Assembly: GCA_013396915.1 (NCBI GenBank)
Contig: VWZL01004332.1
Span: forward strand, 372,515-436,514
Source of the DNA: Stercorarius parasiticus
Taxonomy: Eukaryota; Chordata; Aves; Charadriiformes; Stercorariidae
DNA: 64,000 nt
Direction of reading: 5' to 3'
In this document: positions 36,701 to 48,100 of the stretch, one piece after another
How positions within the stretch are numbered: the first letter of the stretch is position 1
How the letters are laid out: each line of letters starts with the position of its first letter
Program-made: the position numbers and the translations under genes
Notes under the pieces: model-generated
Told to the model about the DNA's origin: nothing
The model's input: only the letters and a program-made list of their open reading frames with translations
Databases searched by the model: none

Positions 36701-39089
36701 CAATTTGGACACCAGACTATGCAGACGAATTTTTGTAGATAATTAGCTGAGTGGATATTCAGCAAAAGTGGGTCATACTGTACTTGTTCACAGATGGTTC
36801 GATAGAATGGATTTCAGCACATGCACTTCTCTAAATGCATAAAATTTTGAAAGAGGAAAAAAGTAAAAAAAAAGAAATTTTTTTAAGGTTTAGGAAAGGT
36901 TACAGAATATATGCATTTAATGTAGGTAGATAATAGGTAGACAAAGCATTTCACATACACAGTGAACACATTGCATTGTGTATCAGTAGACAGAAAAACT
37001 CATGTTTAGAAAAACACTCATCAAGCAGGAGACAGCCTAACTGCTGCAGATCTAGACTTACGCTGTCTTACAGTTGTCAATGAAGTATGAACAAAGTTGT
37101 CATTTATCTATACACACACATACTACAGCTACAAATACTACTTATTTCATGATAGCACTCTGTTTAGGCACACACCTGTGGGGCACAGGCTTGGCTCGGC
37201 AGCTTGTGCCTCCAGTGCCATGTCCTCCTGCAGCAGGACTGCATCACCAACCAACACATTTGAAGTTCAACAACAACAACAAAAAAGTCACTACAGATTC
37301 ATTATAAGCTCAAAAGCAGGGCTCTTTAGTTTCCTAGGATAGCTCCACATGGGGGTAAAACATGCTGCAGGGGCCAGCGACAAACAGCAGAATGATACTA
37401 GGAGACAAGATACAAATAACCAAGCTACTAAATCCTTCAGGAGTTATTGCCAGTCTTTAAAACCACCAATGGAAAGTCAAGGACCGTGCAACATTTTGGA
37501 GTCCAGTCTCATTAGTAACTTGTTACGTTTCTCCACAACCGTGATTATATCAGTGTCATTAAAAGATGGAGAAATCTTTCTGTGGCATTTGTTGTGGAAA
37601 CATAGTAAACCTATTACTTTTCTCTTCGCAACAAGCAGCTGACATCAAATTATCATACGCTGAACAAGATTTACTTCCAGATCACAACGCATACCCATAA
37701 ACTTTAGCCTAACTGTGCCCGCGGAGTATTATAGTGGTCACCAACATTGTTCATTCTGCAGTTTTCCAGTTTCAAAGCTCAGACTGTTTTGAAGATGGCT
37801 TGCAGAGCAGATGCTATAAATAGAAATAAATGATATTATTGTATTTTTCTATTAACAATGCAAACCAAAACATGAAATTGACCAAATTCCCTATCATAAA
37901 GAGAATATGACAAATAAAATGCTAGCATTTCAGATATTAAATCACCTTTTGCCTTAAGAGATACACCTGTAACAGTAATTTGTTACAAAAAAAAGGAAAG
38001 TCAGAACAATTTACTTGTTTTATATTTGTGTACGCAGCCTAACACAACAGGATTCTCTTGCCTGATGGTGGCTCTTGATGTTTGGATGTAATTATCAAAA
38101 AAGTTCTCAAAAAAAAAAAGTGTGGATATATGAAATGCCAAATATAATTTACTTATACTAAACTATCACTTACAGAATATCACACAAGTAGCAAACATAT
38201 TAATAGATATTAGATTTTGTCCAATATGAATGAAAGGGGATGTGCAGCTATTCAAGTAAATAATCAACAAATAATTTAGTTATCTTTACTAACTGCCATG
38301 AAGTCCTTGATCATTATGTTTAGTTGTTTGCCATACCTTTCCCGGCGAAAGGCCGTTGCTACATGGTAGCTCCCTTTGCACCCTGTACAGAATTTTATCC
38401 CAGATAATCTCTTATCAGATGAACTTTCTGTTGTAGAGCAATACGTTGTTCTTAGGAACATGCAGTGTCAAAAAATGAGCGTGTAAACTGGGACTGAGCA
38501 CTCCCTAGTCAGACGTTACGAAGTTACAACTTCATTGTTTAACATTTCACTGCTCTTACACCGAAACCCAATCTTAATTTCACCGTTTCCGACATAACTT
38601 TTAAAAGACAAAAGATTAAAACACAGGACGGGGGGAGAAGGATGTAGTATGCCTTCCAGATCAACACTTCCAATTCCAGGACAATAAGACTGAGACTTAG
38701 AGCTGCACACAGACAGAGCAAAACATTTAAAAATCTATAAACCAGTGATTTAACAAACCACTAACTAAAAGGAGGCATCTGATTATACGAAATTGCCAGG
38801 CAGATGCCAAGAATGCTGTTATGGTTTCCAATCATTCACTGCTTACACTTCACTCCAAAAGCCATTCCTTCTTTTTTATGTTCTCCTAGAAGCTCCAAGG
38901 TCTAGCCAGCACGGAGCCTGGGAAAAGTCTGGGGAAGGAGGAGAGAGGAGAAAAAAAGCCAAACCAAACCAGAAAAGCCCACCGCACCCAACTCATCAGC
39001 TCTTTCGAGTATTTTCTATATTTACAGTTCAAGAAAGAAGATATTTTAGCAACTTAAAGAACTAGCACCAAAATGAGAAAGGATTGGTT
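36701..39089. other. Unique AT-rich DNA
   Basis: No gene is recognised. A short CAA run lies at about 37268-37282, and A11 at 38109-38119. A chance A-box/B-box pair at 36744-36805 was examined and rejected as a tRNA. Confidence 0.55.
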
Positions 39090-39720
39090 CAAGAAAGCAG
39101 GAATTAATTAAACTTAATTTGTCAGTTAAGTTTAAATAGGAAAGGCAGGGAATTAAACAAAAATGTTAACAGGCTTACAATCTCTTGAAGAGTTTGACTA
39201 TTGAACTTCTTAATAATGCTTACAATTCACCAGTCACTGACGTTTATACAAATGTTAGCAGAACATGGATTAAGAATCTAAGATTTAAATAAAATCAGCT
39301 TTCACTGAAACATCAATCCATAATCACCTATAATTGTTTCAAATATCACCGTCTAAATTGTTTTAGACATAGCTAAGATGCAATAAGGCTGACAGTTTGC
39401 AAAACAAATTAGCAGTGCATTAGGCCTGGAAGTTGTGATTTGCAGTATAAAATATACGTGAAAGCAGGAAGAGTTCAATCATACACCATCGCATAATTCA
39501 TGGCATTTTTCTGCATTGTGTGTCATGCCGTGTATCCTGTATAGGGCCTTGCATAATGATATACGTAGTACAGCATTATAAAGTTGCTATTCTGAATTAT
39601 ATGCTGGTGTGCTATTTATGTGTACTTAATAAATAGAAACACATGTAGTAAGCCACAATCAGTACAAAGAAATGAATCATACACCATCACCTCATGTGTT
39701 CCATACTAATGTCCAGGCAA
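39090..39720. other. Possible conserved non-coding element
   Basis: AT-rich but not low-complexity, with homeodomain-type TAAT/ATTA cores (GAATTAATTAAAC near 39101) and many ATTAGG and TTTGCA words. The 14-mer AATCATACACCATC occurs at 39477-39490 and again at 39675-39688. Such clusters are common in long-range enhancers near developmental genes. This is inferred from texture only. Confidence 0.25.
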
Positions 39721-42000
39721 CCCACTGAAACTCAAAAAAGACACAACCCCAAATAGTGAGATTCAGTCACGTTCCACAGGGAAGCTGGGAGCACGTTTCT
39801 TCACTTGCCGTCCTCCTCTGTTGAACTCTTTGCCCTTCCGTCCCTTACCAGCTATTCTTCGTTTTATGCCATGCAGTAGTCTCCTGTTTCCATTTGCGTT
39901 TCAGGAACTCCCCAGCAGGGCAATAGTGGCATAATTTGCTCATGGTACATTTATTCAAAAATAGGACTTTCCTTCCCTGGGAAACTATATTTCAAACAAC
40001 CTGATAGCTGAGGGAGAGCACTGTATGTTACACCTCGTGGAGAAGCAATTGTCTGCAGTCATGTTCTCATTCTCTTAGGAAAAATAAGTCCTTCGTGGAC
40101 TGCTCTTTCCTAAGTAGTCATTTGAGCTTAATTTTCAAAAGGCATTGACCAAAATTCTGCCTGAATTGGGCTATTCCACTCTCTGCACATAAAACAATAC
40201 ATGTTGTATATCTTCTTTTAGAAAACACCTAGCTGATTTGTTCTAACAATGTCCCCGGACAGTCATTCAGGCTTTAGTGAATGTATTTCACCTTACATCA
40301 AACACATTAGGAATATAGGCACGTGGTATTTGCAGTTTAATCCTGACTGATCTCGCTTCGAGTTCTACCTATTGCAGACCTTCACACTTCATCTTGGCAG
40401 CTAAATAACAGGAAACTAGATGTAAAGTGCCAACTGGTACTTTTAAACACCGTCCCTCATTGTCCCAAAGATCGGGGCAGAGGAGTGTCCTTCTTTCAGT
40501 TCTATTCCTTTATGCAAGACAGATGGAACATATTATTAAGTTAAAGAGAATAAACAGGGGACCTGATAGAATGGTTTCTGACTTGCATGATGCACAGAAT
40601 CAACTCACCAGTGCTTAGAAGTCATCAAGTCAAGCAGTGGAAACAAATTTTATGTAAAAACACTTCATGGTCTTACAGGCAGTAATATCTGATAGACAAT
40701 ACAGAGATTCAATCCAAGATGGACAGTATTATTCAGATCTCAGAGTCATGGGTCAGAAAGAAGTTTCCTCCGTATTATGAGATGCTTTAAAGCAGTACAA
40801 GAATTATGCTAAGGGAAGGGAAAGGAGGGAGGGAGATGATCTCAGTTTGTGTTCACAGACAAACAGGAGAGAACTGCAGTTATTCCAAAGGGACTCTGTA
40901 AAATTATGCACAAGTATTCTACTTTTTCATGGATAGTCTTCACCCCCCTGCGTCCATCCTACACGGAGCGCACAGGTTATAAGAAACGGCAATGCTTGGG
41001 GCACATGGGCTGCTGCTGCTCAGTGAAGATGCCGTTCGGTGTGCACAACTGCATACGTGCTTTCTTATTTAATGCTTGCCGGTTCTTTCAATTCTGCTCC
41101 TGTGGTCTGTTGCTGAGTGATGTTGATCTTTGTCTCTTGACTACCTGGACTGAATTCCATTGCAAATAACCTGTTCTCCTGTTGCTTAATGCAAAGCTAA
41201 CAAAAATGCCAGCACTTCATTTCCCACTGTTCCCAGCTGCTGTTCTAGAGAGCAATATATGAGTAAAGCAGTTCACTTCCCAAAGGATAAGCTCGCCACT
41301 CACCAGATTCTTCTGAGGCTTTATGGATCCACTGAAGTAAAGGCAGATGGGGAAGGAGGGGGAGTATGGGAAAAGAAGAAGGATGGAATAACATATATTT
41401 TACAGCTTTATGTCTTTTAAAAGCAGTAGAAAGTATCATCTCTTGAACTGACCCACTATATGAAGGGCCATTATGTTTCATCCAGTCATCCCTGCTACTT
41501 GCTCAGTTGTGTTTTGTTAAAGCTTATCTTCCAATTTTGATACAAGAATCCATCAGTTCTCATGGTATTCTGTTCAAATGGCTAGTCACATTATCTGAAT
41601 GATAGATAAGATAAGGATGGAACTCTATAGTCAATGTACGCAAACCAACTCTACCACAGACCCGGCAGCACAGAACTCAATATGTATTAGCCACTATTTC
41701 TGCAGTGCCTTGAATAGGTTTCACAATCCATAATGAACTACAGGTTGCCTCTGCATTCTATAAACTGCCAGTTGCAACATAGATATAGCCAGGCACCTAT
41801 CCAGAGGCATAGAGGAAGTATTGCTAATTGCTCAACTGCAAGAAGCACCAAAAAATAAATGCCACCTGCCCCCCACCACGTCCACTGAAATGCTATGGAG
41901 TGACAGCAATCCATTTAGGGAATTTCTTTGGGTGATTTCTCTGCCTGTTGTTTACATGTTAGCTACTTGAGGAATGGCCTGCCACAACGCAAATTTGCTA
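39721..42000. other. Unique AT-rich DNA
   Basis: No gene or repeat is recognised. Open frames at 40849-41169 (+) and 41245-41481 (-) carry no motif. Confidence 0.55.
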
Positions 42001-42062
42001 CGCAAAGATATTGAATGCAAATTTGTTTAAAATTAACTAATTAACCTGTAATTAAATTTCAA
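42001..42062. promoter_or_regulatory. Cluster of POU octamer and homeodomain-type words
   Basis: ATGCAAAT, the POU octamer, lies at about 42015-42022. It is followed within 35 bases by ATTAACTAATTAAC and GTAATTAAAT, which hold several TAAT/ATTA homeodomain cores. The cluster lies just downstream, on -, of the microexon-like unit at 42169-42186. Binding is inferred from words only. Confidence 0.25.
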
Positions 42063-42168
42063 GGTCTCAATGTAAAGACATGGAATTACATGCAAAACTG
42101 TTACAGTTAGATGATTTGGAAAAAAACCCAAAACTTTAAATCGATGAAAACGTCTGCAAAAAGCTTAC

Positions 42169-42186
42169 CTTCACACATAGGGATGA
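42169..42186 (-). other. Candidate 18-nt microexon
   Basis: On - the unit TCATCCCTATGTGTGAAG is preceded by a pyrimidine-rich CTATCTCTTCTGTGTCAG (3' splice site) and followed by GTAAGC after AAG (strong 5' splice site). Its length keeps the reading frame, and one frame reads Ser-Ser-Leu-Cys-Val-Lys. A TGCATG word, the binding site of RBFOX splicing factors, lies on - at 42089-42094, about 75 bases into the downstream intron, where RBFOX is known to promote inclusion of short neural exons. I do not recognise the host protein. Known microexons look like this, but so can chance pairs of splice words. Confidence 0.25.
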
Positions 42187-45065
42187 CTGACACAGAAGAG
42201 ATAGGTGTACATGAATCCATAGATATATATGCATGTACAGTTATAGAATGAATCAATTAATCTTTATTCTCCAAGATTGCAGTAAGATACTTTCACCTCA
42301 CAGTAGTGAGATTTCCATAGCATTTATGAAGTACACTGCTTCCATCTCGAATTTTCTCAATGGAACTACATAGTGCCAAGTGCGCAGCAGAAATGCCACT
42401 CAGCATCTTCATGCAGTGCGAAAGATGCTAGAAGTCTTACTCTGCAGTTTTCTCCAGCTTTCTTGGTGCATGGCTTAAGTATTTACACGGAAATCAGGAC
42501 AATGGTAAAGAACAGCAAGTTAAAATTTAGCTCAATTTTAGCACACGCTTAGGAGTACTACTGACTTAAGAGCTGTTGGTAAAATTTATTATTCTGAAAA
42601 ATACAAATAGCTTCACTACTTAACCCAGCATCTGTTAACTACTTTGTTGTTTCATGGTATAAAAACATAACTGTTTATTCAAGCAAGGTCTTTGTGAGAC
42701 AAAAGCTGCTGAGGATTGTTTAATAGTGGTTAAAAACCCCCAAACCCCTCTGCATATACTTCAGTCCTACTCAGAGTCCCCATCTGACTGTTGCACTGAA
42801 TTTACCTCAATATATCTGATCAGAAAATTACTTTGTAACAGTAACTTCATTTACATTTCAAAGGGAAAAAATAATTTATTTTTTTTTCTCAAAAAACCCC
42901 AAAAAACAAAACCAGGAAGTCCAAGAGACAGATTTGATTATAGTCAGGAAGAACAAATACAGGATCTTTGATTATTATGAAAACAACTCCACAGGGCTCT
43001 GATGACTTTGAATTAACAGGAGCAGCTTAAACCACTAGCAACCCAAGAACACTGGTACATTAAAGTGCATTGACAGTAATCTGATTTTAGCTAAGTAAAC
43101 AAGGTAGAAAGGGGGTTTTTTGTTTCAAGAAAATATTTTCTGTGTGCAAAGAATGAATTTAATCTTAATTAATATGTATAAAATTAAATTTGTTATTGGA
43201 TCTTTTCTTAAACTCTTTATACTAATAATGAAGAACGCAAGCACACACCTTTTATAAGCACTGTCCTTATGCAATATGGAGTTCAAGCAGAAGGAGGAAT
43301 GGAACTGGAGGAAAGAAATTTCAGTCTCTTTCAAAAGCATAGGAAATAAATGAGAAAAACCTAGATACTGGTGTACTCCAGCAATTAAAAGACATAGCGA
43401 TTAGGAATGATTTCTCTGCTATGCAACTGTGGAGGAGTTGGGCAGAGCTATGCTGAAATAATAAAAAAGACCTTAGATTAAAAAAAAAAAAAAAAAATCT
43501 ATGCCCAAGAGAGGTTTGCAAACAGATTGCTAACATCACTTAGATTTATTGAAAGTGATTGGTGAAGTCTTTCCCCATTAATCTTTTTGTATCCCCAGGA
43601 CTAAAAGCACCCAGAGAAAAATGCACCACGGTGTAGTAGGAGTATGAGAGAGGAGTGAATTCAGAGCTGTCTAGATTAACCCATCAAGTAGGAGAACTGT
43701 GAAAAACTATGCAAACTCTCTTTCACTTTCTGAGCAGCTTCATGGTCTAAGATGAAAGATGTGTGTTTTTATTACAACACTGAATTTAGTTTCACAGGTC
43801 CTAGAATGAATTTGTTGCAAACAGCATGATGTGGCTGTCTTCAAAATCATCCCATGCTACTGTGTCTCTTGCCCAGACTCAAAGTCCAGCAAAGCTCAGT
43901 AGAAATCTGCCACTGCTCTCTCACCAAGTTTTCTGCCCTTCTAATCATATGCGGCTTGCATTCTAAATTTTGTACGCCCCAACAACTGGAAATTTTAAAA
44001 TTGGCAAGAAGAATTTAAAATGTTCTGTTCATTGGAAAGACAAGCTTACAAGAATAATCCAAAGTAGGTTTAAAATTCAAATGCGAAACATCTGACCATC
44101 CTTCCTCTCCCTGTATACTCTTTTCCCCTCCAACCTACAGCAGATGGAAAAATAATGGGAAAATTTCATCTCCACTGAGTTTCTTTTTTAACATTAATAA
44201 AGGCAGAATTGCTGCAACACACTCTGAAAAACACCACCTATCAGTGCAAATGCACATAAATGTATAAAAACAACTTCTAACTTCTGCAATTTTTCTGCTT
44301 TCCTTCCTCTCTAACCTTTTCCAGTTTTCAACATCTCCACATACTTCGATTCATTTGTTCCACCAGGACCGCTCATTTGAAGCACAGTAGAAGCTTGTAT
44401 AACTAAAAAGCAAAGTTCACTAGTCTTCACACCCTCTGGGGACAGCTTAGGGCAAAACATGTATGGAAGCCCTGATGACATGTCGGTTAATATGCTAAAC
44501 CCTCAGATCTGTGTTACCAATCAGTTTTATAAAGGAAGAAACAGTGCCTGCAAGACAGCAAAAACAGCTTTAAAATGATACCTGCATGCACACAGATACA
44601 AAATGCTATTCAGAAATCCAGAGCAGAATTGAAAAGGCAGCGCTAAGAAGATAAGCAGATACCCTGCATCAGCTGGAGCTGCTACGAGTTTGTATTTGCA
44701 GTGCACAGCACAACAGAACAGGGATCACAGCAGCAGCAGGCTGGATGGTAACAAATGTGCATGTGCAACTGTACCTCCCCTTTGCTGTTCCTGATGGCAA
44801 GGAATTCAGGATCGCATTCCATGATACTAGCTCTGCTTACTTAAGAGCCTGTAAAATCTTTACTATCATTTTTCCAAAGAAAAAATGCTGCTAAATCTCA
44901 AGGACAGGAGTAGCTACAGGAAAACAGTGATTTGTGTCAATCACCTATGTTTTCATTCATGTGTAGAGTAGAGAACATGGGTACAATCATCCACAAGAAT
45001 CAAAAACAATACCAACTGTTGCTGAACCCGATCAGCCACTGCTCAAAAAACACAGATGAAGTTAC
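42187..45065. other. Unique AT-rich DNA
   Basis: No gene is recognised. A18 lies at 43480-43497. The open frames are short and featureless. Confidence 0.55.
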
Positions 45066-45131
45066 CTTGGGCAAATCGCCCTAGATGTCTTGCACGTCCT
45101 TGGACTACAGCTGGAGCCAACCAAAGCTCAT
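45066..45131 (-). other. Candidate internal exon, unidentified
   Basis: On - an acceptor-like ACTAATTCCTATAG precedes the stretch, and CCAAG|GTAACT, a good donor, follows it. The 66 bp are open in one frame and read like protein (ELWLAPAVVQGRARHLGRF within it). The frame stays open upstream, so a second acceptor-like CTGTATCCAACAG would extend the unit to 45153 (88 bp). I do not recognise the product. The unit sits on the same strand as the other splice-bounded candidates. Chance remains a real possibility. Confidence 0.2.
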
Positions 45132-45153
45132 CTATAGGAATTAGTGGGAGTTT

Positions 45154-48100
45154 CTGTTGGATACAGCCAGATGGCAGAAGATGGAAGGCCAAGATAATTT
45201 GGCTAGAAATGAAACCTCTAACATTCATTTTGGAAGAATCATTCAGTATTTTCTGTCTGCCCTGACAAACCGAATGACAAGCCCTGTAGCGGAGAGTGAT
45301 GCACCCTGACTGCCACTGGATTCACAAGAAGCATGCCAGCACTCCTGCAGCTGAAAGCCCAGGATCTAAGGACCTAGAACCAACCCACAGAAGACAAGAG
45401 AAGAAACCACTGCTACTTCAAAGGATCATCATACCAGAGTCAAGATGCAAGCAATGTTGCTTCCTGCGGGAGATCCAGGGATTCATTTTCTCAGAATTTG
45501 TGTAATACACAGCGTACTGCCAACCTGCAAGCATTCAAAGAAATCTCTAAATTAAATAAATATGCAAGAGTGATGGTGATTTGGATGAGGCTCTATACCA
45601 AAACATCAGTTTTAAACAGATGGAGTCTAAGTATTACAAAATGAAATCCCATTTTGATCTGTTACATACATGCAGTAAGATCTCCTTGAAATCTGTTATA
45701 CGGCGCAACTTGTATGAAATGTATATTGCCCAAGATGGTCTGCTCAAATATTTTAAGTTTTGCCTGAAAGGCAACATTCCTGATGTGGAAACTAATTTTA
45801 AAAGAACGTAGGTCTGTACATCCAGACACACTGTTTTCACCATTGCCTTAGCACACATGAAGAATCTACAAAACTCAGGAGAAGTGGTCCGCAATGAGGG
45901 GCCCATTCAAACCATGCAGTGACCACAGGCAGTTTTCCACACAGAAAGTATGAGCCCTGCAAAGCAATAAAGCTGAGCGGCTCACGTCACTGAGCAGAAC
46001 CTACCCAGAGTTCACCCAAATCTGGCTGCTGTCATGGGCTTTGGGTGAACACAGAATGGATGTTAGACGTAGGCCCGAGTCACAAAGTGGCGTTACTCCC
46101 TGCTAGTTCACTAAACAGTAGCATCAGAAAAATCTAATTTATTTACCTATAAACCAAATCATACTGTAAAAAACAAAACACTGTAAATTATACTTTTCAC
46201 CAGATCCTTCCTTTTAAGGCATATAAACAGTTATAAATCTCTTCTGCTGAGATTAGTAATTAAATCATGTCCATATTGGCCTAGCGTTCATGGAAATACA
46301 TTTATTTTTGTATTCTCTCAAGCAGCTCTAAAATTGCTCGATTAGTTGTAGACATGTATTAAAATGGTAAGTAAAGGCAGGCGGTTACACCCATTTCAGT
46401 GAACCTATGTTGATGTGGACAAGCTGAAACTGACTGTATACATACACATAACACATCAAGGATAAAATTTTTCTCAATCTACAGTTTAATTCGTGTTTTA
46501 TTTGTACTATTTTATGATTCTCTTGTTAGAAGTGCAATGTTGGCCAACACACTATTAAAGCTACAATGATGAAGCGTTTTAGTATCTGGAATGAAAAATG
46601 GTATTATTGTCAATCTATTTTGTAATTTAAATTCAACAATAAAAGTTACAAGGCCACACACTCCTTTGCTCTGCCTTTTGGGAAATCACTGATTTATATT
46701 ACCTTAATGGGCATTTACTTCATACTTGTGATCTCAGTTAAACAAGAGGCAGGCACCACAAAGTGTTAAATACAACAGCATGCATATTATTTTTTAGTTC
46801 TCTTTGTAAGGATAACAGTTCAATCTCTCTTGACTGTTACTGTGCTTCCTGTGCCAAGAAGCATTCCTGAGCTGAGAGAGACTTTCCAAATTAAAGAAAA
46901 CAAAAATCCCTTGCATGTCTGGAAGAATACATAGTCCAGGGACAAGGAAGGGGAAGGGAAATAATCTACAATTGAGAACAAATTTATTTACTGGAGAGAA
47001 AAATAGATATAACATCTGAGACTTTCTGCTCTAATCCACTTTGTATATCCAAAAATCTATTTGAAACATGACCTGATGTGCTATCAAGTAGCCCATTTTC
47101 CCCTCTGCCTTACTGTTCCCTGCATAAAGCCACCGCTGCTGTGCTGCACACTGTGCGGTTCTCCCCAGCCCCACAGCCCTGCCTGGAAATGCTGCTCCTG
47201 CTTAAAAATGATATTCAAAAGCCCTTCTTCTGCACCCATTTGCTTGTCAGAAAACGTACCTTGCTACTGAGTTGGATGAGCAAAACCAAGCCACTTTCAG
47301 TAGGAACTAATACTGTCCGTTTTTTTGGTGAAAACAGCATTAAACAGCATACCCTGCAAACACAGTGCTGTTTTCCAATGGAATGGCAACTTTTCCTGCC
47401 AGTTCAGAGCCAGGGGGTGGGAGGCAGGATGCCTGACTAGAAGAGATGAAAAGAAAGAAACACTATGTAGAGTACAAGTGTGCACATGCACAAAAAGATA
47501 AAAAGAATCCTACGTTGGATACTTGCAACAACAGCCCTGCATGATTCTGCGTCATGTTGTGTTAACGCTGAGCCTTGGAGAAGGCTCACGCTGGACTACA
47601 TTTCCATCACTGGCTTGTTTAGCTGATTTTTTTTTATTGCGCCTTTCTGGAGATCGCTAACATCTCAACGGCTTATAATTATGATGCAAAATATCACCCA
47701 CTTTACCTAAACACTGTACATATGTAGCTTTATTTATCTTCACCCTCCTGTTATACATGCCCAATTAGTTACACCAGGCACTCCAGTACAACCGGGATGT
47801 TTCCTCTGCAGTTTCGTTTGCTAAATACCTTTGTGACAGTTTCTTGGCAAGAAGTGCAGCAGGGAGGTTAACATATGTTAAGAATACATACAGCAGGCAT
47901 TCCTAGTTAGAATGCAAGTAAATAGGAAACATCGCAGCAGTAGCATTTCCCGTGCTCACCATCCAAGCGAGTTTCGAGTCAGATTTCAGCAGCAGAGTTT
48001 ACCACTGCAGAAAGGGGTCTTTGTCCACAGACTTATATTCCAGAAGTTTGCTCATCAGTTATTCTAATCCATAGTTTACCACTTCAGCTTCCTATTCTAC

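Noticed and set aside
36744..36805. A-box (TAGCTGAGTGG) and B-box-like (GGTTCGATAG) pair suggesting a tRNA
   Set aside because: The spacing is too long and the T stem does not pair (GATGG against GAATG). No acceptor stem forms.
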